DNA from: Candidula unifasciata | Taxonomy: Eukaryota > Mollusca > Gastropoda > Stylommatophora > Geomitridae | Reading direction: 5' to 3' | Length of the DNA: 64,000 bases | NCBI GenBank assembly: GCA_905116865.2 | Contig: CAJHNH020006002.1 | Span: 248,001-312,000, forward strand | In this document: piece after piece, positions 55,901-64,000 of the stretch | Layout: each line of letters starts with the position of its first letter | How positions within the stretch are numbered: position 1 is the first letter of the stretch | Translations under genes and position numbers: made by a program | The notes under the pieces: model-generated | The model's database searches: none | Seen by the model: the letters and a program-made list of their open reading frames with translations, nothing else | Told to the model about the DNA's origin: nothing

Positions 55901-58900
55901 CTTGAGCAAAGTCAAAAATACACATGTCAATATAACATATACAGTAATTCTACAACAAAAAATTTCAGTAAATCAGAACTATATAAGTGGTGTCAACATC
56001 ACAAAGGCCTCTTTTGCTTCTTAGAGCATTTCCTGGTAACCACGTTAAGGCAGATTTACATTTTTACAGGGCTTCAAACATGTGACCAACCAGTAGGCAG
56101 TCAAGTATTCTTGTAGCTGCACCACTATAGCTCTGTAACTCCACGGAGTGAATACAATTTTAGGAAATGTTATCCTTTATATGACTCACAAAGAAGCTTG
56201 GTCAACATAAATCACAATAACAAAGAAGCTTGGTCAATATAAATCACAATAACAATTACGTTTGATGACCTTAGAATTAATTTAGAGCAATCACAAGTGA
56301 TCATATATATTTTGTAGACTCTCTGAACAACCAACAATTTAATTAACGAAACATTCGTCGGTCCCACAACACACCTATTAGTCCAGTGACTGACTATATG
56401 GCCGACTTTTTAGAGTGGTGTGAGAGGGGCAGGGCACAGTGTGCGCACACACACCCACAAAACCGGTGTTAGTAAATGAACTATGAACTGATTACTTCAG
56501 ATCAGGAGCAGTATGACTATCCTGCTAACAGATGAGGCACTTGATGATGCTGAATTTAATAACAGTTACAGAACAGCAGAATTTTTAGGCAGAAACAAAA
56601 TGGCAGCTTCTGGTCTTTTCTAAATGCCAAAATATTACATTAGGCTCACTAAGTTACTTGTATTATAAAGACTTCAGCTGCCAAAAACCAAATCATTCAG
56701 AATATTAAAACAGTGTTACCTGGCCAGTTGCGATGTATATGGCTGTAACAATGTTGGAAGCATGAGCATTAAATCCTCCGATACTGCCAGCCATGACTGA
56801 GCCTACCAGGTTTTTGCTGATGTTGAGGTCAACTAGAGCAGGCACTGTTGTCTTGAGAACATTTCGGACCACATGTGACTTCACTACGGCCTCACAAACA
56901 ACTGACTTGCCTCTGCCTTCAATCCTGGCATGTGATGAGAAAGAAAATGTGTTTAGTTTAATAGCAACCAAACTGGCAGCTAACTGGTTCTACAATAATT
57001 AACCCTAAAAAAAAACACACACACAGACAATAACAACCATATTACAAACTTAAAAACTAATTTTTATTTATTTGTTTATCTACAGTTAAAATTCCAACCA
57101 CTCTCTGAATACACAAAAGTATCTAAAGGTGCAATCAGTAAACACAGTGAAGCATTAAATGGAATACATTCCCTGGGCTGTATATATAAAAAAAAAAAAA
57201 AAAACTGATCGGGAAAGACAAGCTATGACTGTGTCCTCTATCACTGAGGCTTACGGGAAAATTGTACACCATCAATGCTATTTTTAGTTATTACATTCAT
57301 ATCCTGGCCTATTTAATATTGCATAGATGCACACTGGACCAACAGAATTTAACTATGCTTTTAGAGAACAGGTCATTACAGACAAGGCCATACATCTGGA
57401 AGTGACCAGATTAAGGCTTCTCAGGGTGAAAAGGTTAAAAGCTAATAATTTCTGGATATTCTGAAGTCAACAACTCAAATCTCACTGTGCAACAAGAACA
57501 TATAAAATGCAGTATTAGTTCTAGGCATTCATGTGTTACTGGGGCCCATGTGGGAAGCAATGATAGTAACACTGTAATCTATCATGAATATCATAAGCGG
57601 TCACTAAAGAAAGGTGGACTGAAACTGGTTATCTCTCTCTTTAGGCAGTTTTAGTAGTAGAATCCAATTCACTCGCAAGCAATTCTACAAAGGTAAGCAC
57701 TAACTGGTTAAACACCTATGCTCCAGTGGGAAATGAAAGGTAGATGATAGTGAAAACAAACAGATCTTGCGTTATCGCTGTCATTTTTCATGATCATGTA
57801 GCAAGTCTTCTGCAGAATGATGCTCTCATGACAGTCTGCCTGAAAGAAACTCATCTCCCATCTGATCTCCCACCTAATCTCCCATCTGATCTCCGACCTA
57901 ATCTCTCGTCTGATCTCCCACCTAATCTCTTGTCTGATCTCCCACCTAATCTCTTGTCTGATCTCCCACCTAATCTCTTGTCTGATCTCCCACCTAATCT
58001 CCCCTCTGATCTCCCACCTAATCTCCAGTCTGATCTCCCACCTAATCTCTTGTCTGATCTCACACCTAATCTCTTGTCCGATCTACCACCTAATCTCTTG
58101 TCCGATCTCCCACCTAATCTCTTGTCCGATCTCCCACCTAATCTCTTGTCTGATTTCTCACCTAATCTCCTGTCTGATCTCCCACCTAATCTCCCATCTG
58201 ATCTCCCACCTAATCTCTTGTCTGATCTCCCACCTCGTGCACTTTTCTACCCAAGGCGTCACTTATAGTCTGTGCCCATCTGGTTGGCCCCTGCCCCTCT
58301 TTCCTGACACCATGTCTTCTGCTATTATTCTTTCCAATCTGACCTGGCCAAGATATTTCAGTTTCTGAGACAAGATGCTGATTACTAGCCAATATTCCTT
58401 GATGTTCAGATCTTTCAGGATGTCTTCTTTGTCCAAGTTATTCTGAGGATCTTTTTATAGCATTCCAGCTCAAAAAGTCTCTGTCATTAGGTGTTTATTA
58501 CCTGACACCCCAAATTTTAAGAAATGTGCTACGTGAACTTCCTACCATTATCTTCATGGGTAAGCACAGCAACCACTATCCCACCACAGCTTTTAAGGAA
58601 TATTGTATTATGTTATCACAATTGATGTTACATGTGACCAACACAGGCAGCGGTCACCAAGAGGAGGTTTCAGCGATGACATGGTCAACAGATTCTAGCC
58701 CAGTGCCTATAGGGAACTTACCAATTGATTGCTGCAGGCTTTTTGTCAGTGCAGAAGTTACCACTGAGGCTGACCATGTCCATGTCGGGGAAGATATCCT
58801 GCAACCTGTTCAAACACTTCTCAACTCCCTGGAGAGTGGAAACATATAATTCATTCTCACATGGCATTTAGAGCTTCCATACTGACATTTCGAGGTGGCA

Positions 58901-61835
58901 ATCAGAGACATTCCTATTGTACGAGGGAAAGTCATTAAGTAAGTCACAAATGGTTACTAAAAAAAAAAAACATTAAAAACTTTTTTTACTCACACTGTCC
59001 CCCTTTTTGTTTTCAACATAATCTCCACTAGCATCGATGTACTTGTTCCATCATTTTATCAGTCCTCCCAAACCTGTTTATCGGTTGATTGAGTACCCAC
59101 CTTGAGCAAACTTTCTGAAATTTCAATCAATCATGCATTATGTTGTACACTGAATCATGTGAGCACCCTACTGCAGCTGTTACAGAGTCAACCGTTCATT
59201 ACTCGTCTGTAAACTCTAATCATCTCCTTCACCCGTTGCATGGATGCGTCTGTGTAATCTCAACAGGATGACCAGATTGGACTTCATCAACAATTTTAGA
59301 GCATCCTTGAGAAAAATATTTTTACCCAGCTATGCATTAGTTTACAGGATAAACATTTGACAGCATAAACAGGAAGCATTTCCTTATGAATGTCCTTTGC
59401 AGGCTGCCCTTTTGCCCCTGAATGCGCATGCAACACCTAGCACCACCTAACAAACGGAGACATACAGTTCGATGTTGCTGTCACCTAATAATACCTTTAA
59501 AAACCACCAACTACATTGTCCTGACATCCCATAACCATTTGTGACTGATTGACCTACCCTCGTCTGACATGTGGAAACACTCTACTGACATTTATATACT
59601 CCAGTGACAATTTATGAGACAGTCTGATGAAGTGCCACATACAGTTGTAACAGTAACAGTATTTGTTACATCTTGATATTAATCTTTAATTATATCTAGA
59701 TTTTGTAATGGTAACAGTATTTGTTACATCTTGCTATTCATCTTTAATTATATCTAGATTTTGTAATGGTAACAGTATTTGTTACATCTTGCTATTCATC
59801 TTTAATTGTATCTAGATTTTGTAATGGTAACAGTATTTGTTACATCTTGCTATTCATCTTTAATTATATCTAGATTTTGTAATGGTAACAGTATTTGTTA
59901 CATCTTGCTATTCATCTTTAATTATATCTAGATTTTGCAATGGTAACAGTATTTGTTACATCTTGCTATTCATCTTTAATTATATCTAGATTTTGTAATG
60001 GTAACAGTATTTGTTACATCTTGCTATTCATCTTTAATTATATCTAGTTTTTGTAATGGTAACAGTATTTGTTACATCTTGCTATTCATCTTTAATTGTA
60101 TCTAGATTTTGTAATGGTAACAGTATTTGTTACATCTTGCTATTCATCTTTAATTATATCTAGATTTTGTAATGGTAACAGTATTTGTTACATCTTGCTA
60201 TTCATCTTTAATTATATCTGAATTTTGTAATGGTAACAGTATTTGTTACATCTTGCTATTCATCTTTAATTATATCTAGATTTTGTAATGGTAACAGTAT
60301 TTGTTACATCTTGCTATTCATCTTTAATTATATCTAGATTTTGTAATGGTAACAGTATTTGTTACATCTTGCTATTAAATCTTTAATTATATCTAGATTT
60401 TGTAATGGTAACATCTTGCTATTCATCTTTAATTATATCTAGTTTTGTAATGGTACAGTATTTGTTACATCTTGCTATTCATCTTTAATTATATCTAGAT
60501 TTTGTAATGGTAACAGTATTTTTTACATCTTGCTATTAATCTTTAATTATATCTAGATTTTGTAATGGTAACAGTATTTGTTACATCTTGCTATTAATCT
60601 TGAATTATATCTAGATTTTGTAACGGTAACAGTATTTGTTACATCTTGCTATTAATCTTTAATTATATCTAGATTTTGTAACAGTAACAGTATTTGTTAC
60701 ATCTTGCTATTCATCTTTAATTATATCTAGATTTTGTAACGGTAACAGTATTTGTTACATCTTGCTATTCATCTTTAATTATATCTAGGTTTTGTAACAG
60801 TAACAGTATTTGTTACATCTTGCTATTAATCTTTAATTATATCTAGATTTTGTAATAGTAAAAGTATTTGTTACATCTTGCTATTAATCTTTAATTATAT
60901 CTAGATTTTGTAATGGTAACAGTATTTGTTACATTTTGCTATTAATCTTGAATTATATCTAGATTTTGTAACAGTAACAGTATTTGTTACATCTTGCTAT
61001 TGATCTTTAATTATATCTAGATTTTGTAACAGTAACAGTATTTATTACATCTTGCTATTAATCTTTAATTGTATCTAGATTTTGTAACAGTAACAGTATT
61101 TGTTACATCTTGCTATTAATCTTTAATTGTATCTAGATTTTGTAACAGTAACAGTATTTGTTACATCTTGCTATTAATCTTTAATTATATCTAGATTTTG
61201 TAACAGTAACAGTATTTGTTACATCTTGCTATTAATCTTTAATTATATCTAGATTTTGTAACAGTAACAGTATTTGTTACATCTTGCTATTAATCTTTAA
61301 TTGTATCTAGATTTAGGCATTTACATCAAACAAGTAAAGACAGAAGCAAGCAAAGACTGAAAAAAGTAAAGATAAAAAAAAAATTAGTTAAAGAGGAACA
61401 AGTAAAGATAACAATAAATATGGTAACAACTAACCCAGGAAGTTAACCCGGTCAACAAATGCTCAAAGAAGTCGAATGTGTCAGCCAAAAGGTGCAAATA
61501 CCGTAGCCATGCTGTAAAGAGGCACAACGCAATATGTCATTCAGACGAAGAAAAAGAAGAAACACTTAATGACAGAAATACATAAGTACAGAAACACAGA
61601 ATAATAGAAATACATAAATACAGAAAGAAAGACACAAGTAAAAACATAAAAAGATAGAATAAAACAAGAGAGACAACTAATGATAGAAGGATGAACATAG
61701 TAGTATCATAACCTGATGAGTGGCAATACCTTAGACAACATGTTCATCCCCATTGCATCTCCAGTAGTGGACACAAACCTCAGGTAGAGACTCCGTCCAG
61801 CCTGACCAACATGCAGCTTCTTCAGTCTAGCAAAC
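49848..61835 (-). CDS. HMGCR: HMG-CoA reductase, C-terminal catalytic half (six exons, 5' part beyond window)
   Basis: HMGCR reduces HMG-CoA to mevalonate with NADPH, the rate-limiting sterol/isoprenoid step, at the ER membrane. Exons from 5' to 3' are 61835-61730, 58828-58722, 56924-56720, 55900-55742, 50689-50535 and 49926-49848, all GT-AG with matching phases. About 270 residues are present. Visible landmarks are [13 protein letters not shown] [21 protein letters not shown] (catalytic Lys), [13 protein letters not shown], NKNLVGSxMAGSIGGxNAHA-like block, GQDPAQNV (catalytic Asp), [19 protein letters not shown], and [13 protein letters not shown] (catalytic His and the AMPK-site Ser). The sterol-sensing membrane domain and catalytic Glu lie outside the window. 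Confidence 0.98.
50157..50385. repeat. About 23-bp minisatellite, 9-10 copies
   Basis: GTTGTGTAACCAGTATATCT CAT with variants TACATCT and shorter units missing TTGTG. In the last HMGCR intron. Confidence 0.85.
50535..50689 (-). CDS. HMGCR: HMGCR exon with catalytic His
   Basis: Encodes [20 protein letters not shown] then [20 protein letters not shown] and [20 protein letters not shown] holds the active-site His (human His866) that protonates the CoA thiolate. Donor GTGAGG after two bases of the Arg codon. Confidence 0.98.
50690..51525. other. HMGCR intron, unique part
   Basis: AT-rich intron sequence without a recognised element. Confidence 0.4.
51526..52310. repeat. 26-bp minisatellite, about 30 copies
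   Basis: TGTCAATGACAAATAAGAGT then TGTGGC, period 26 bp, with GGC/TCT and GAGTT/GAATT variants clustering in blocks. In an HMGCR intron. Confidence 0.95.
52770..53940. repeat. CA/CAGACA-rich low-complexity tract, about 1.2 kb
   Basis: Irregular mixture of ACACAC, ACAGACACA and ACATACA words. All reading frames here (His/Thr-rich or Cys/Val-rich) are composition artefacts. Confidence 0.92.
54000..54545 (-). pseudogene. LINE reverse transcriptase C-terminal region (182 codons open)
   Basis: Reads [62 protein letters not shown], then [20 protein letters not shown] and [18 protein letters not shown]. The order (F-Y-x-S-x-I-x-x-H-x-D-Y-C-x-x-x-W; LQ-x-R; A-x-x-W-N-x-LP) is typical of the end of CR1/L2/Rex-type LINE proteins. 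It is uninterrupted, so the copy is fairly young, but it lacks the catalytic RT part. Confidence 0.85.
54570..54765 (+). pseudogene. LINE C-terminal scrap
   Basis: [12 protein letters not shown] and [13 protein letters not shown] resemble the RWxDEI...A-x-DRxxW end of RTE-type LINE proteins, with stops in between. Confidence 0.5.
54960..55335 (+). repeat. Interspersed repeat B, 3'-shortened copy
   Basis: Landmarks TTCAGCTTCAAAGCAAACGG, AAAAACACACAGAATGTTTA, TTAAAAGCATAAGGTAGCC and TTCATCATCGACGGTAGCAG are kept. It stops after AAATGAAATC. In an HMGCR intron. Confidence 0.75.
55490..55640 (+). repeat. Interspersed repeat C, degenerate copy
   Basis: AATAAACTCACTGCCCTC, AAGCATGTCCTAAGAGGCG and ACTAATTTGGC followed by a decayed remainder. 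Confidence 0.5.
55742..55900 (-). CDS. HMGCR: HMGCR exon with catalytic Asp
   Basis: 53 codons: [53 protein letters not shown]. The first residue is the Asp equivalent to human Asp767. [13 protein letters not shown] is a near-invariant HMG-CoA reductase signature. Confidence 0.99.
55901..56719. other. HMGCR intron
   Basis: Contains a 36-bp direct duplication (ACAAAGAAGCTTGGTCAAYA then TAAATCACAATA) at 56185-56255. Otherwise nothing recognised. Confidence 0.45.
56720..56924 (-). CDS. HMGCR: HMGCR exon, NADPH/substrate-binding core
   Basis: 68 codons after completing a Trp codon: [68 protein letters not shown]. GSxMAGSxGGxNAHAxN is part of the active-site and dimer interface. Confidence 0.99.
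56925..57854. other. HMGCR intron
   Basis: A-runs near 57007 and 57189; no gene or organised repeat. Confidence 0.4.
57855..58237. repeat. 24-bp minisatellite, about 16 copies
   Basis: CTGATCTCCCACCTAATCTC TTGT repeated with small changes (TCGT, CCAT, CCCT). The SDLPPNLL frame is a repeat artefact. It lies in the HMGCR intron. Confidence 0.95.
58240..58500 (-). pseudogene. LINE C-terminal fragment
   Basis: The minus strand gives [17 protein letters not shown] and later a [12 protein letters not shown] basic run, matching the E-x-W-C-Y-R-R-M-L-R-I-x-W-T block of RTE-type LINEs. Numerous stops. Confidence 0.55.
58722..58828 (-). CDS. HMGCR: HMGCR exon with catalytic Lys
   Basis: Encodes [35 protein letters not shown] and the first two bases of Trp. 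DKKPAAINW carries the catalytic Lys (human Lys691) and the Asp-Lys-Lys substrate contacts. Acceptor CTCTCCAG, donor GTAAGT. Confidence 0.98.
58921..59563 (-). mobile_element. Mariner-type element, internally decayed
   Basis: Left end ACGAGGGAAAGTCATTAAGT ...GTCACAAATGG and right end (reverse strand) ACGAGGGTAGGTCAATCAGT CACAAATGG form terminal inverted repeats. The interior on the minus strand shares GTAGGGTGCTCACATG and TTGGGAGGACTGATAAAAT with the SMN-intron copy at 40010. The left boundary follows a T, giving TA; the right TA is altered. It sits 92 bp before the HMGCR exon acceptor at 58829. Confidence 0.78.
59644..61315. repeat. 58-bp minisatellite, about 29 copies
   Basis: AATGGTAACAGTATTTGTTA then CATCTTGCTATTCATCTTTA and ATTATATCTAGATTTTGT, period 58 bp. 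Two subtypes are spatially separated: GGTAAC...TTCATC on the left and CAGTAAC...TTAATC on the right. Each unit contains the inverted repeat GTAACA-GTATT-TGTTAC. In an HMGCR intron. Confidence 0.97.
61730..61835 (-). CDS. HMGCR: HMGCR exon (most upstream in window)
   Basis: After one base completing an Arg codon it encodes [20 protein letters not shown] then [15 protein letters not shown]. It matches the human FARLQKL...LYIRF...SGDAMGMNM block. The preceding exon is beyond the window. Confidence 0.97.
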
Positions 61836-62121
61836 CTGAACGAGATGATAACAGTGCATTTTATCATGAGGGAGGGAGTATACTGTTGATAGCAGCACAA
61901 CTTTGCAGCAATAACTATTACAGCTGTATTCTACGGACGTACCGTTGAATGACAGCACATTAACTTTGCTGCAATAACTATCACTGCTTTATTCTAGAAT
62001 TTTACTTGCTGTCTAGGCTTTTAAAAAAAAATGTTTGCTAGTTCTCCTGCAGGAAAACCTTCAGAAACAAATTAAACTATGACATCCCTGTTTGGGTTCC
62101 CTGCTCCAGTGTTGACCACTG

Positions 62122-63160
62122 GCACGTATTAAGTCACCCTAATAACATACACACTGGCTTGTATTAAGTCACCCTAATAACATACACACTGGCACGTATT
62201 AAGTCACCCTAATAACATACACACTGGCTTGTATTAAGTCACCCTAATAACATACACACTGGCTTGTATTAAGTCACCCTAATAACATACACACTGGCTT
62301 GTATTAAGTCACCCTAATAACATACACACTGGCTTGTATTAGGTCACCCTAATAACATACACACTGGCACGTATTAAGTCACCCTAATAACATACACACT
62401 GGCTTGTATTAAGTCACCCTAATAACATACACACTGGCACGTATTAAGTCACCCTAATAACATACACACTGGCACGTATTAAGTCACCCTAATAACATAC
62501 ACAATGGCTTGTATTAAGTCACCCTAATAACATACACACTGGCACGTAAAGTCACCCTAATAACATACACACTGGCTTGTATTAAGTCACCCTAATAACA
62601 TACACACTGGCTTGTATTAAGTCACCCTAATAACATACACACTGGCACGTATTAAGTCACCCTAATAACATACACACTGGCACGTATTAAGTCACCCTAA
62701 TAACATACACACTGGCTTGTATTAAGTCACCCTAATAACATACACACTGGCTTGTATTAAGTCACCCTAATACCATACACAACGTATTAAGTCACCCTAA
62801 TAACATACACACTGGCACGTATTAAGTCACCCTAATAACATACACAATGGCTTGTATTAAGTCACCCTAATAACATACACACTGGCACGTATTAAGTCAC
62901 CCTAATAACATACACACTGGCTTGTATTAAGTCACCCTAATAACATACACACTGGCTTGTATTAAGTCACCCTAATAACATACACACTGGCACGTATTAA
63001 GTCACCCTAATAACATACACACTGGCTTGTATTAAGTCACCCTAATAACATACACACTGGCACGTATTAAGTCACCCTAATAACATACACACTGGCACGT
63101 ATTAAGTCACCCTAATAACATACACACTGGCTTGTATTAAGTCACCCTAATAACATACAC
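62122..63160. repeat. 35-bp minisatellite, about 30 copies
   Basis: CACGTATTAAGTCACCCTAA then TAACATACACACTGG, with two alternating variants CACGTA and CTTGTA. In an HMGCR intron. Confidence 0.96.
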
Positions 63161-63812
63161 AATGGCATATAGTAAGTCACCCTAGCCCTGGCCACTGATC
63201 AGTGCTCACATTTGCTATTTGAATAATACATAACATACACAATGGCATATAGTAAGTCACCATAACCCTGGCCACTGATCAGTGCTCACATTTGCTATTT
63301 GAATAATACATAACATACACAATGGCATATAGTAAGTCACCATAACCCTGGCCACTGATCAGTGCTCACATTTACTATTTGAATAATACATAACATACAC
63401 ACTGGCATGTATTAAGTCACCCTAACCCTGGCCACTGATCAGTGCTCACATTTGCTATTTGAATAATACATAACATACACAATGGCATGTATTAAGTCAC
63501 CCTAACCCTGGCCACTGATCAGTGCTCACATTTGCTATTTGAATAATACATAACATACACAATGGCATATAGTAAGTCACCCTAACCATGGCCACTGATT
63601 AGTGCTCACATTTGCTATGTAAATATAATACATAACATACACAATGGCATATAGTAAGTCACCATAACCCTGGCCACTGATCAGTGCTCACATTTACTAT
63701 TTAAACAATACATAACATACACACTGGCATGTATTAAGTCACCCTAACCATGGCCACTGATCAGTGCTCACATTTGCTATGTAAATATAATACATAACAT
63801 ACACAATGGCAC
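63161..63812. repeat. 80-bp minisatellite, about 8 copies, derived from the 35-bp array
   Basis: Each unit joins ACATACACAATGGCATATAG and TAAGTCACC (the 35-bp motif) to a new segment CCTGGCCACTGATCAGTGCT CACATTTGC. The shared part shows that the two adjacent arrays have a common origin. Confidence 0.93.
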
Positions 63813-64000
63813 GGTGCTAGGTCGACAGCAGACATAATTAATCACAATTCTTAAATTCCCTCCATCACCTATAATTCTGATGAAGTTGTTTGACTAAAAT
63901 TATTTCCTGACTAAAAATTATTTAACTGAACTGTGAAAAAAACAAAAAAAAAAAAACTTACCGAAGGTGGGAAGAGAAACAACATACAGACACTAGAAAA

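Noticed and set aside
63962..64000. Possible further upstream HMGCR exon at the right edge, ending before a CTTAC donor complement
   Set aside because: The phase would fit (CG plus G gives Arg), but the residues read FLVSVCCFSSHLR where HMGCR proteins have an almost invariant STSR before FARL. Too little sequence remains to decide.

Overview
This is a eukaryotic, intron-rich and extremely repeat-rich genomic window. Two conserved animal genes can be read through their splice junctions. SMN (survival of motor neuron) lies on the + strand with eight exons from 30199 to 44055, 296 codons plus a stop. The C-terminal catalytic half of HMG-CoA reductase (HMGCR) lies on the - strand with six exons from 61835 down to 49848, and its 5' part continues beyond position 64000. 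The genes are convergent, with stop codons about 5.8 kb apart. Protein sequence, intron sizes and repeat types (RTE LINEs, tRNA-derived SINEs, many minisatellites) suggest a lophotrochozoan, most likely a gastropod mollusc. The species call is an inference; the two gene calls are not in doubt.

Region 1-25 kb holds no recognisable host gene. It contains a decayed ORF1/gag-like element at the left edge, LINE fragments, interspersed repeats of unknown class, one well-preserved tRNA-type SINE with 13-bp target-site duplications (18790-19000), microsatellites, and large minisatellites. The largest is about 49 copies of a 42-bp unit at 13447-15512.

Region 25.2-32.2 kb is a pile-up of mobile elements on the SMN 5' end. 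A near full-length RTE-type LINE (25206-30100, 10-bp duplications, TGA-repeat tail) ends 98 bp before the SMN start codon. A reverse-oriented, 5'-truncated RNase H-bearing LINE (27111-28709, 12-bp duplications) is nested inside it. SMN intron 1 carries a TTAA-flanked piggyBac-type remnant and a 395-bp fold-back element.

Region 32-44 kb is the rest of SMN. Its introns hold a 77-bp minisatellite carrying a splice-acceptor-like site in every unit, a 139-bp higher-order array next to a related 42/45-bp array, a 64-bp array that has multiplied the acceptor of the proline-rich exon, a duplicated donor, a mariner fragment and LINE debris.

Region 44-64 kb covers the intergenic interval and HMGCR. 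It has more SINEs, a CR1/L2-like LINE tail with a 1.2-kb CA-rich expansion in its presumed 3' UTR (52553-54545), a mariner-type non-autonomous element, and intronic minisatellites of 23, 26, 24, 58, 35 and 80 bp.

SMN builds the oligomeric complex that loads Sm proteins onto snRNAs. HMGCR makes mevalonate in the ER. They have no known joint pathway; their adjacency is of interest as possible ancient linkage.
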